Shown: piece by piece, positions 42,690 through 49,546 of the stretch
Layout of the letters: each line of letters opens with the position of its first letter
Numbering within the stretch: position 1 is the first letter of the stretch
DNA from: SVEL01 sp017381055
Lineage (GTDB): Bacteria; Bacillota; Clostridia; Lachnospirales; Lachnospiraceae
Assembly: GCA_036307185.1 (NCBI GenBank)
Contig: JAXJYC010000025.1
Span: 1 to 51,606 of the forward strand
Direction of reading: 5' to 3'
Length of the DNA stretch: 51,606 bases
Notes under the pieces: generated by a model
The model's database searches: none
Told to the model about the DNA's origin: nothing
The model's input: only the letters and a program-made list of their open reading frames with translations
Program-made: the position numbers and the translations under genes

Positions 42690-43935
42690 GAAAATACAAG
42701 ATATAGTTTTAAATAAACTACTTGATAAATATGAAAAAAGTAAGACATTTATAGGCACAAATCAGATAAATCAAAGCTTTGGAAAAAGAGTTTCAGAGAT
42801 GTTTTCAAAGTATAATGATGATGCAGAGTATGATTTGTTTTATGATGTAAATGAGGCTTTGCATAGTCTTGAGGCCTTACAATATATTTCAATAACATAT
42901 GAGAGAGGCGATATTATCAATATGGTCTCTCTAAATGTTGCTAAGTTGCAGGATATATATGAATATGTTGGGCGTGAACCAAAAAAAGAGGAGCATAGCT
43001 GGTTAATTGATACAATGCTAGCTTTTGAGAGTAAAGTAAATAATAATTCAAGACTTCATTTACTTGGAAATTATATTAAGGTACAAAGAGAAAAAATATC
43101 TAAAAATCAGAAGGTAGAATATTATGATGGTGCGAAGACAGATTATGTGGATTTGTTAACTCTTGTATATGAATTACTTTTAAATGAAAATGAGATATTT
43201 GTAAGGGATTTATCTATTAAATTATTTCATGATTCAAAGAGAGTAGAAAAGCTTGAAACTAAAGCAAAATCCTTATTGTATCAGTATGGTGATTATCTAG
43301 ATAAGGATTCAGTATTTGAGGAATGTAATGTTTTAAAAACACCAACATATGTAAGTGTAAAGGGAAAGGCTGTATTGAAGATTGGTGGACAGACTATAGA
43401 TTTATCAAGGCTTATGGGAGATATAGCATTATCTACGGAGTCATTAAAAGAGCTTGATAGTGTGACAGTTATAGGAAATAGGGTTGTGACTGTTGAAAAT
43501 TTGACAAGCTTTCATAATTATGGAGTGGGTAAACAGGAATTAGATGATTTAGTTATATATCTTGGTGGATTTCATAATAGAGCAAAACGAGACTTTTTAA
43601 TAAAATTATATGAACAAAATAATGATAAAGAGTATCGCCATTTTGGAGATATTGATGCAGGAGGTTTTTATATACTTGAGCATCTGAAACATAAGACAGG
43701 TATTCCTTTTGTATCTCTGAGTATGGATATAAATACATTAGAGAAATATATGGAGCATACAAAAACATTGACTGTAAATGATAGGAAGAGACTTGAAATG
43801 TTGCTTAATAAATTGGAGAACGACAGGGAAGTTGTTGGGTTTATGTTAGATAATGATTGTAAGCTTGAGCAGGAGGCGGTTTGTTGGAAAAAGAATTGCA
43901 TTGTAAAGGATGGAACAAAGCAAGCTCTGGAATAG
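42679..43935 (+). CDS. jetD: Wadjet nuclease JetD (Toprim, DUF2220)
   Basis: A 418-residue Toprim nuclease related to topoisomerase VI subunit A, the DNA-cutting subunit of Wadjet. The N-terminal half carries the arm/winged-helix region (TKSLLYQYGDYLD; ENLTSFHNYG). The Toprim domain (about 290-400) shows VIYLGGFHNR, then YRHFGDIDAGGFYILEHLK with the D-x-D metal motif, and near the C-terminus FMLDNDCKLEQEAV. GTGGAGG precedes its ATG inside jetC. The tail sequence after LEQEAV has a second, diverged copy at about 44771-44833. Confidence 0.93.
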   Translation: MTFKKIQDIVLNKLLDKYEKSKTFIGTNQINQSFGKRVSEMFSKYNDDAEYDLFYDVNEALHSLEALQYISITYERGDIINMVSLNVAKLQDIYEYVGREPKKEEHSWLIDTMLAFESKVNNNSRLHLLGNYIKVQREKISKNQKVEYYDGAKTDYVDLLTLVYELLLNENEIFVRDLSIKLFHDSKRVEKLETKAKSLLYQYGDYLDKDSVFEECNVLKTPTYVSVKGKAVLKIGGQTIDLSRLMGDIALSTESLKELDSVTVIGNRVVTVENLTSFHNYGVGKQELDDLVIYLGGFHNRAKRDFLIKLYEQNNDKEYRHFGDIDAGGFYILEHLKHKTGIPFVSLSMDINTLEKYMEHTKTLTVNDRKRLEMLLNKLENDREVVGFMLDNDCKLEQEAVCWKKNCIVKDGTKQALE

Positions 43936-43968
43936 TGAAATAATAAATGAAAATTTTTAGAAATTTAT

Positions 43969-43997
43969 TGACAAAAGAATTGCATTTGGTCTAATAA
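43969..43997 (+). promoter_or_regulatory. Promoter of the type III antitoxin RNA
   Basis: TTGACA (43969-43974), an 18-base spacer and TAATAA/T (from 43993). The RNA would start near 44003. Confidence 0.65.
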
Positions 43998-44002
43998 TAT
44001 TA

Positions 44003-44101
44003 GAGGAGAGTCCTGCCGATAAGTGGACGTTCAAAAAGCGTTAGGGTCGCTGCGGTGACACTACATTCAAGGACTATGGTAACATAGTCCTTGAAATATT
44101 T
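44003..44101 (+). ncRNA. Candidate type III antitoxin RNA (ToxI/CptI-like)
   Basis: Between a consensus promoter and the toxin gene lies a short non-coding stretch that ends in a hairpin, TCAAGGACTATG...CATAGTCCTTGA with a T-rich tail (44071-44101). Upstream of that are GTCC/GGAC and short repeated GCGTTAGGGTCGC-like segments able to fold. Promoter, small RNA, leaky terminator and toxin is the standard layout of ToxIN, AbiQ and CptIN loci. Long tandem 30-45-base repeats are not obvious; at most one to two diverged units fit here. The RNA would inhibit the toxin by forming a protein-RNA complex. Confidence 0.6.
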
Positions 44102-44115
44102 TAAAGGAGAAATGA

Positions 44116-44684
44116 ATGATTCAGGCACCATTAGAAGTATATCGTATAGATATGAAATACATTAGAAACTTACATAATATAGATGACAGAGTTTTATCGG
44201 TATCACCACAGATTGGTAAGGATGAGAGACCTTTTCTTGGCGTGCTTATTATTTGTAATGAACATAAGTATTGTGTTCATTTATCTAAACCAAAGAAAAA
44301 GCATGAAAAAATGAGGGATAAGATTGATTTCAAGAAGATTATATATCAGGGGGAACTGATAGGTGTTTTAAATTTTAATCTTATGATACCAGTTGAAGAT
44401 ATATTAATTCAAAAAATAGATACCCATATTCGTAAGCATGATAATGCGGATACAAAAAAGAAAAAGGAATTATTAAAAAAGAATTAGAATGGTGCAATGA
44501 GCATGCTAGGGATTTAGCAAATACAGCAAATGTTTTATATACAAAATATGCATCAGGTGAGAAATTCGCAGCAAGAGAGCAATGCTTAGATTTTAATAGA
44601 ATGGAAATAGAATGTAAGAAATTTGCGGAAAAGAGAATAACACATAGGTGTCAAGGGTTGATAAAACCACGTAAAACCTTATAA
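44116..44684 (+). CDS. Type III toxin (ToxN/AbiQ/CptN family), split by a -1 frame change
   Basis: The first frame (44116-44487, 123 codons) carries the ToxN-fold half: YRIDMKYIRNLHNIDDRV, RPFLGVLIICNEHKYCVHLSKPKKKHEKM, and GVLNFNLMIPVEDI. It stops at TAG 44485. The heptamer A_AAA_AAG at 44475-44481, in the correct phase, allows a shift to -1, after which 67 codons continue to TAA at 44682. They read ELEWCNEHARDLANTANVLY and GEKFAAREQCLDF, the family's usual C-terminal helices. The joined product has 189 residues, near family length. Members are endoribonucleases held by the adjacent RNA. This may be programmed frameshifting or a one-base inactivating indel. Confidence 0.72.
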
Positions 44685-44714
44685 AGAAAGGATTTGGAGA
44701 ATAGCTTCGTGATA

Positions 44715-44742
44715 TGTATGTTTATATAAATTCATATAAGTT
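44715..44742. repeat. Imperfect direct repeat, right copy (possible attachment region)
   Basis: GTATGTTTATATA followed by TTCATA and AAG: matches the left copy at 35999-36028 in direct orientation, with scattered mismatches. Together the copies bracket YhcG, Wadjet and the type III locus. Confidence 0.5.
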
Positions 44743-44750
44743 TTAGAGAA

Positions 44751-44770
44751 TTGGCACAGTAAATGGCACA
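44751..44770. repeat. Paired TTGGCACA motif, integrase arm-site-like (right)
   Basis: TTGGCACAGTAAATGGCACA, nearly identical to 35859-35878. It lies 8 bases after the right direct repeat and directly before the jetD-tail copy. Confidence 0.5.
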
Positions 44771-44833
44771 GTAGAAGATGGAACGAAGAGGCCCTGGAAT
44801 AGCGAAATAATGAAATGAAAGTTTGTAGAGAGG
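44771..44833 (+). repeat. Second copy of the jetD 3' end
   Basis: This stretch aligns with 43903-43965, the last codons of jetD and the bases after it, at roughly 80% identity by eye with a one-base gap. Shared blocks include GATGGAAC, CTGGAATAG, GAAATAAT and AAATGAAA. The type III toxin-antitoxin locus lies between the two copies. It marks either an insertion next to jetD or a junction with a different Wadjet-bearing element. Confidence 0.6.
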
Positions 44834-44904
44834 TTGTCCGTGAGGATGACCTCTTTGTGCATTTATGTATATTTTTTGATATTATGGATTGTAATGACAA
44901 TGTA

Positions 44905-44933
44905 TTGACATGATGTACGGTGGATGTTATATT
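44905..44933 (+). promoter_or_regulatory. Promoter of relB-like antitoxin
   Basis: TTGACA (44905-44910), a 17-base spacer and TATATT (44928-44933), 23 bases before the start codon. Confidence 0.75.
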
Positions 44934-44955
44934 TAAGAAAAAGGAGATGATATTT

Positions 44956-45270
44956 ATGGCAGATATTTTAAGTGTAGCAATGGCACCAAAGGATTCTACT
45001 TTCCAGGTGAGAATAAATTCAGAAATAAAGAAAACTGTTGAAGAAATATACGCAAGAACCGGAATGACATTAACAGATGCTTTTAACATTTTTATACAGC
45101 AAACAATCAATGTAGAAGGGTTACCATTCTTAGTTACTCAAAACAGCAAAGAAGCTCTTAGAGAACAAGCGGTGGCATTACTTATGATGGATTTAAAGAG
45201 AGCAGAAGAACGTGCTGATAAGGAAGGTTGGATTGACGCTGACGATCTTGAAAAGGAATTGGGGGTATAG
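44956..45270 (+). CDS. RelB/DinJ-family antitoxin
   Basis: A 104-residue antitoxin. The N-terminal ribbon-helix-helix is FQVRINSEIKKTVEEIYARTGMTLTDAFNIFIQQTINVEGLPF, the classic RelB/DinJ pattern (about 15-58). The C-terminal acidic segment (KEGWIDADDLEKELGV) would wrap a RelE/YafQ toxin. AAGGAG precedes the ATG at 44956, with its own promoter. The toxin gene begins 2 bases after the stop but is broken, so the antitoxin may now be an orphan or serve another toxin. Confidence 0.9.
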   Translation: MADILSVAMAPKDSTFQVRINSEIKKTVEEIYARTGMTLTDAFNIFIQQTINVEGLPFLVTQNSKEALREQAVALLMMDLKRAEERADKEGWIDADDLEKELGV

Positions 45271-45272
45271 GA

Positions 45273-45431
45273 TTGAAAAGAATTAAATATACTCCTGATG
45301 CTGCCGATAAGTTGCGTGGAATAAAAGAGGTGATAACAGAAAGGTATGGCAGTAAGAAAGCAAATGAGATAGTTGGAGAAATAACTCAAGCGATTCGTGG
45401 TCTTGTTTCATTGTCGAGGCTATGCTCCTAA
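45273..45431 (+). pseudogene. Truncated RelE/ParE-family toxin
   Basis: A TTG-started frame of 52 codons begins KRIKYTPDAADKLRGIKEVITERYG and continues KKANEIVGEITQAIRGL, the first half of a RelE-type toxin. After IRGL the match ends and a stop soon follows. The expected second half with the catalytic strands (Y-R-Y-L-Y and a C-terminal R-I/V strand) is absent. Full-length relatives have about 105-115 residues. From about 45397 a different frame takes over, so this is a recombination join rather than a simple indel. It should be inactive. Confidence 0.7.
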
Positions 45432-45591
45432 CAACGAAACATTAGGTTCCCATGTGCGTTATCTGTACAAACATACGGAAGGACTTAGACGTATGGAGTG
45501 TCATATTATAACGGAAACGTTCATGGACATAGATGGAGGCGTCGAGTATGTACGATATCAAGAGTCTGAACATTTGGAAGGCAAGCAGTAG
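45397..45591 (+). pseudogene. Unidentified C-terminal gene fragment fused to the broken toxin
   Basis: From about residue 7 of this 64-codon frame the sequence reads RGYAPNNETLGSHVRYLYKH, TEGLRRMECHIITETFMDID and YVRYQESEHLEGKQ, with balanced coding composition. It has no ribosome site of its own and starts inside the relE remnant. I do not recognise the family. It is probably the tail of a gene whose front was lost when the relE segment was joined to it. Confidence 0.4.
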
Positions 45592-45658
45592 GAAAGATAT
45601 ATTAAAAGGCTTTAATAAAGTGCTATCAATAGATGTCTCAATAAGAAAGGAGATATGT

Positions 45659-46036
45659 ATGGATAGTTTAATGAATGATGTATGTAAAGAAATAATGTTG
45701 TTGGTTCCAAATATGGATTTTATGGAAATTAAGAAAAGAAAAAATGGTAGATTTTTATTTCCGATATATATAAATGAAAAATTGGAATCAACAGATATTG
45801 AAGCTCTAGAACTTACTGTACGTTCTAGTAATAGTTTACATCGAGCTGGATATAAGACAATAGCAGATGTTGTTAATGCAATAGAGAGTAGTGAAGATTT
45901 AAAGAAAATTAGAAATTGCGGAGCTAAAAGTATTACAGAAATAATGGAAAAAATCTTTTGTTATCAATATAGACAGTTAGATGAAAATAGTAAAATTCGA
46001 TATATTAACAAACTAGTAGATTTGAATCGATATTAA
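45659..46036 (+). CDS. Stand-alone RNA polymerase alpha-CTD-like protein
   Basis: A 125-residue protein started at the ATG at 45659 after AAAGGAG. The N-terminal ~45 residues are unassigned (EIKKRKNGRFLFPIYINEKLE). Residues ~48-98 read STDIEALELTVRSSNSLHRAGY, KTIADVVNAIES and LKKIRNCGAKSITEIMEKI. This is the helix-hairpin-helix fold of the RpoA C-terminal domain (compare E-x-L-x-L-S-V-R-S-x-N-C-L-K-x-A/G and R-N-L/C-G-x-K-S). Such solo alpha-CTDs occur on mobile elements. It may bind DNA UP elements or regulators; that is inference. Confidence 0.75.
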   Translation: MDSLMNDVCKEIMLLVPNMDFMEIKKRKNGRFLFPIYINEKLESTDIEALELTVRSSNSLHRAGYKTIADVVNAIESSEDLKKIRNCGAKSITEIMEKIFCYQYRQLDENSKIRYINKLVDLNRY

Positions 46037-46049
46037 GGAGATGTTTATT

Positions 46050-46386
46050 ATGCCAAAGCGTGGAAATTGGGGAGATTGGGCAGTTATTGATTTTCCTAAG
46101 TTAGCAGTGAAAAAAGCAAGTTGTCTTACGTGTATACACTATATTGAGGAGGATGGATCATGTGCTAAAACTCCTATTATTCCACGCATAGATGGCAAAG
46201 AACGTTGGAAAAAAATGCAAGCATTTTCAATTGTCACCAGAATACATGAATTATTCTATTAAACAGCAGATTATAGGTGTTCGTGGAAGAGATTTTTTTG
46301 ATGAACACATAAATGAGGTTCCAAAAGCAAATGCTATTACTGTTCTGATACGGGAAAATATTGTAAATATTGCTGCACTATATTGA
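46050..46386 (+). pseudogene. Zinc-ribbon protein split by a frameshift at an A7 run
   Basis: The frame opens with MPKRGNWGDWAVIDFPKL after AAGGAG and contains CLTCIHYIEEDGSC. At the A7 run 46209-46215 the frame goes off after GKERWKK. Removing one A restores WKKCKHFQLSPEYMNYSIKQQI and runs on to TGA 46384, giving about 111 residues. The pattern C-x2-C-x(10)-C with a later W-K-x-C is that of a small zinc-binding protein. Cause may be real decay, a sequencing error in the homopolymer, or slippage. It lies 13 bases after the alpha-CTD-like gene, in the same direction. Confidence 0.55.
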
Positions 46387-46411
46387 AAAAACAGTGGACT
46401 TATAGTATACT
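46383..46411 (+). promoter_or_regulatory. Promoter of the second MCP gene
   Basis: TTGAAA (46383-46388), a 17-base spacer and TATACT (46406-46411), 37 bases before the MCP start. Confidence 0.75.
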
Positions 46412-46448
46412 GATATCAATTATTATAGTTAAGGAGCGTGAAAATATT

Positions 46449-47903
46449 ATGGAACAAAAAATGTTAAGAAAAAAGAATTTATACATTTGTTGTATGTTTA
46501 GTAGTTTGGTATTAATTAGAGGAATTATTAATGGGATTCTAATTGGTATGTCGGTTGTTTTGCCATATGTAATAGTCTCTGCAGTACTTGCAATTGTATT
46601 AGCGTTTATGTGTAAGTTTGTGAAAAATCCTAAAATTACCAAGTGGGTAATGGTATTTTTGTTATTAGCTTTATGTACCGGAATTATGGCGCTATATCCA
46701 GCAAAAGTTAACTACATAATGTATTTTGTTATGTTTGTTTATATATCCTTATATGAAGACTTGCTTGCAAATGCTATTGGATGTATAGTTTCATCTGTTT
46801 GTATGTACGTGTTTTTTGTAAATAATCAGGAAGATCTTTCATATCCATGGGGAGTGGATAGTACAGTAATCTGCATTATATATGCAATTATTATTTTCTT
46901 AACTATATGGTATCAAAGTTATCTTTCAAAGAAGGCAGCAGAAGAGTTAGCAAAATCAAATGAAGAAAAAGATATTGCTAATGAACAGACAAAAGAATTA
47001 TTAGATAAGATTAGGATAACTGCAGAAGCGCTCGTTATAGCAACACAATCAATGAATGTTAATCTAAAAAATGCGAGCGAGATTTCAGATAGCATTGATA
47101 TATCGTCTGATGAAGTTTCAAATGATGCTAAAAACGAATTGGTGTCTATTGGGAAGTTACATGACTTGTTACGTAGTGGACTTGAACAAGTAAGTAATGT
47201 AAAGGACGCTAGCTCTTGTATGACAAATAGTTCATTATCAACACAGAACGTAGTTGAGACAAGTATGGATATGGCTACGTCGTTATCAGATGAAATGGGA
47301 AGTTTACTTGTTACAATGAATGACATTGTTAAGGATATGGAAGTGTTGGCGGAACAGAATGCACAGATATTTAATTTCTTAACAACACTTGATGGAATTA
47401 CAGCTCAGACTAACCTTTTGTCTCTTAATGCATCAATAGAAGCCGCTAGAGCTGGTGAAGCAGGAAGAGGCTTTGCAGTAGTAGCAGAAGAAATTAGATC
47501 ACTGGCTGATAGTTCAAAAGAATTTACATCACAGATAAATAGGATTGTTACTAGCACGAATTTGCAAATGTCAGAATTGAAAGGAAAAGTATTGAAGCAG
47601 CAAAGTTCTATAGATAATTGTACAAGAGATGCTAAACTTGTAAAAGAATCATTTGATAATGTAAGTTGTAATACAGAGGAAGTACTTTCTCAATCTAGAG
47701 GTGTTGATGAAAATTCAGAGAAGTTATCACATATGTTTGATAAAACAATTGTCGAGATTAATGAGATTAGCTCAGGTATAGAATCAACAACAGCATTATT
47801 ACAAGAAATTTCTGCTAATATTACATTATTAAATAAAAATATTTCAAATATTGTTGAAGAGCAAAATGAAATTTCAGCATTAACAGAAAAACTTGTTAAC
47901 TAA
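46449..47903 (+). CDS. Membrane methyl-accepting chemotaxis protein
   Basis: A 484-residue MCP. Several membrane helices occupy about 10-165 (for example SSLVLIRGIINGILIGMSVVLPYVIV, WVMVFLLLALCTGIMAL, VICIIYAIIIFLTIWY), with no large external sensor domain. The signalling hairpin tip is canonical: LLSLNASIEAARAGEAGRGFAVVAEEIR, so contact with CheA/CheW should be possible. It has the same overall plan as the MCP at 30417 but a more standard tip. The ATG at 46449 follows AAGGAG at a long 11-base spacing. It has its own promoter and terminator. Confidence 0.92.
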   Translation: MEQKMLRKKNLYICCMFSSLVLIRGIINGILIGMSVVLPYVIVSAVLAIVLAFMCKFVKNPKITKWVMVFLLLALCTGIMALYPAKVNYIMYFVMFVYISLYEDLLANAIGCIVSSVCMYVFFVNNQEDLSYPWGVDSTVICIIYAIIIFLTIWYQSYLSKKAAEELAKSNEEKDIANEQTKELLDKIRITAEALVIATQSMNVNLKNASEISDSIDISSDEVSNDAKNELVSIGKLHDLLRSGLEQVSNVKDASSCMTNSSLSTQNVVETSMDMATSLSDEMGSLLVTMNDIVKDMEVLAEQNAQIFNFLTTLDGITAQTNLLSLNASIEAARAGEAGRGFAVVAEEIRSLADSSKEFTSQINRIVTSTNLQMSELKGKVLKQQSSIDNCTRDAKLVKESFDNVSCNTEEVLSQSRGVDENSEKLSHMFDKTIVEINEISSGIESTTALLQEISANITLLNKNISNIVEEQNEISALTEKLVN

Positions 47904-47906
47904 TTA

Positions 47907-47952
47907 AATCTCCTGTTCAAACTATATTGGTTAGAGCAGGAGATTTTTTTGA
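47907..47952 (+). terminator. Terminator after the second MCP gene
   Basis: AATCTCCTG...CAGGAGATT stem around a 20-base loop, followed by seven T. Confidence 0.85.
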
Positions 47953-48059
47953 TGAAGGTGATACCAATGTATAGAAATTGTTTTATTAAACAGTGTTTTG
48001 TTTGTAAGAATAGATAAACATTTTATGTTGTATTTTGCTTGGAAAAATAGTATAATAAA

Positions 48060-48272
48060 GGTGCTAGAAGAGAGATTTTCTCCGTACTTGTATGGACACG
48101 TGATATAAGGAACTTATTACCGTTAGGCTATAAACGTTAAAGCTATGCACACATTTTATGAAATAGTTGATTTCGCATAAAAGTGGAAGGTTTTCGATTG
48201 GGTGGCACGCACCTCAATAAACTAGTATATATTTGTAAGTGTGAGAATCTTGTATGAGAAAGATTCTTTTAT
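48060..48272 (+). ncRNA. Orphan structured RNA candidate
   Basis: A 210-base non-coding stretch with several nested hairpins. TTTTATG...CATAAAA (about 48154-48183) is flanked by CAC/GTG. ATTGGGTG...CACCTCAAT (about 48199-48221) contains a TGGGTGGCACGC segment. Intervening conserved-looking runs are ATGGACACGTG and ACCGTTAGGCTAT. It ends in AGAATCTT...AAGATTCT plus TTTT (48244-48271), a terminator. AATAGTATAATAAAG just upstream (about 48044-48059) supplies a -10-like TATAAT. The GGGTGG piece recalls a T-box, but the rest and the lack of a downstream gene do not fit. I cannot name the family. Confidence 0.5.
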
Positions 48273-48290
48273 ATTGTATGTGGATACAAC

Positions 48291-48321
48291 AAAAAGGTCT
48301 GGCGGAAACGCCAGACCTTTA
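48291..48321 (-). terminator. Terminator of the mqsR-mqsA operon
   Basis: AAAGGTCTGGCG-GAAA-CGCCAGACCTTT, a perfect 12-bp stem. Read on the minus strand it is followed by a T run, so it ends the toxin-antitoxin transcript. Confidence 0.85.
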
Positions 48322-48399
48322 CAAAGAAATCAAATTAGCTCATATCAAAAATCCGCTAATCCCTAAAAAAGCTTGATTCTCCATAAAATAGTAACATTT

Positions 48400-49398
48400 T
48401 TAAGCAAATAATAGTTCATTAAGATATTTTCGAATATTATTCGTTTTGTAATTACTTATATCATATTTCTTAACAATTGTTTCATAATATTTTGCAATTG
48501 AATCTTTTGAGATAACATTATCAGATTTAGCATTCTCATTTAATATACCTCTTGTATTTTTAAAAGGCTCCTCCAAATGGCAAATTTTCTCTAAAATCTT
48601 TGGACTATATACATCAAGATAATTCTCTTTAACAAATTTAAGTGTTTTTATTTCTTTTTCACTTAACGTTGAATTAGTATTTAAACTTGGAAGCCGTGAA
48701 AACTTAAACGTTTTAAAATCATCAAAAACTTTTCTATATACTGCTCCATGAACCCATGCTTCGCAATCATCCTCAAATAACCAATTTCCATTGAAAACAT
48801 AATTCCATGCTTGCACAAAATATAAAGCTTTTTGCAAAGCTAAATGTGTTATTCCTTCTTCTTCGGAAGTGTTATTTAAAAACCAATCTACAACCATATA
48901 TAACTTGCCTTTTTCGTTTTCTTTATTAGCTATTTGTTGGTTTATATTCCGGAATAGTTTTTCTCGTAATGAATCTTCATTATCTTCAATATTTTCTTCA
49001 ATTAACTTTAGTAAAATATATGGGTTTCTAATTGATTTTAATTTATTACTATTTTCTATATTAGGCGAATAGCTACCCTTAATATATCTTGGCAAAGTTA
49101 TCTCTCCCCATCCTAACACTTTGCTTAAATATTTTTGACTTACTCCGTAATAATCTACTAATTCTAATATTTCTTCTTTTGAAATTATGCCAGTTTGTTC
49201 TCTTATAATAATGTTTGCTTCTTCTCTTATCTTTTGTTCAATTTCTTTGTCATATATCGTAGAACCACATTTTTCACAATAAGGAGTTTTTACATCTAAC
49301 TCAAAACAATATCCGTCTCCTTTATATTCTCTTCTAGACTTATAGAATACCCATTTTCCAGAATTGTTTCCACACTCGAAACATCTATTATTTCCCAT
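48400..49398 (-). CDS. MqsA-type antitoxin fused to a Panacea (DUF4065/SocA-like) domain
   Basis: A 332-residue protein. The N-terminal zinc module has CFECGN and YCEKCGS pairs (about 6-50), as in MqsA/YgiT. An HTH follows (about 70-120, YGVSQKYLSKVLGWGEITLPRYIKG), the typical YgiT-type repressor part. From about 165 comes a Panacea domain: VVDWFLNNTSEEEGITHLALQKALYF, VFNGNWLFEDDCEAWVHGAVYRKVFDDF. Panacea is a domain that neutralises many unrelated toxins. I start it at 49398, where AAAGGAG precedes the ATG, rather than 39 bases upstream. It is downstream of the MqsR-like toxin on the same strand and probably represses the operon. Confidence 0.85.
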   Translation of the reverse strand: MGNNRCFECGNNSGKWVFYKSRREYKGDGYCFELDVKTPYCEKCGSTIYDKEIEQKIREEANIIIREQTGIISKEEILELVDYYGVSQKYLSKVLGWGEITLPRYIKGSYSPNIENSNKLKSIRNPYILLKLIEENIEDNEDSLREKLFRNINQQIANKENEKGKLYMVVDWFLNNTSEEEGITHLALQKALYFVQAWNYVFNGNWLFEDDCEAWVHGAVYRKVFDDFKTFKFSRLPSLNTNSTLSEKEIKTLKFVKENYLDVYSPKILEKICHLEEPFKNTRGILNENAKSDNVISKDSIAKYYETIVKKYDISNYKTNNIRKYLNELLFA

Positions 49399-49439
49399 TT
49401 GCGTTCTCCTTTCTTTTTTTATTTCCATTTTTTGCATTT

Positions 49440-49540
49440 ACATTTTTCTCATTTCCATTTTTTTTAATTTTCATTTTTTAAAGTTCCATTCATTTTCATT
49501 TTTTTTTTGATTTTCATTTTTTTTCTTTTCTATTATTTAT
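49440..49540 (-). promoter_or_regulatory. A-rich leader with repeated AAAAATGAAAAT between toxin and antitoxin
   Basis: On the minus strand this stretch is almost only A, with seven or so short AAAAATGRAAAT units before the mqsA ribosome site. It contains several ATGs without ribosome sites. It may be a slippery or unstructured leader that raises antitoxin translation, or a relic of repeat expansion. Confidence 0.5.
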
Positions 49541-49546
49541 TCACAG

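Noticed and set aside
37418..43935. MksBEFG/condensin housekeeping operon instead of Wadjet
   Set aside because: The fourth gene has a Toprim DID and DUF2220-like end, the SMC is the short 1069-residue JetC type, and the setting is a defence island; these favour Wadjet. The names overlap because MksBEFG with MksG is the same system.
48190..48272. T-box riboswitch
   Set aside because: It has GGGTGG but not the GGGTGGTACCGCG core or a recognisable stem I/specifier loop, and no gene follows on the same strand.
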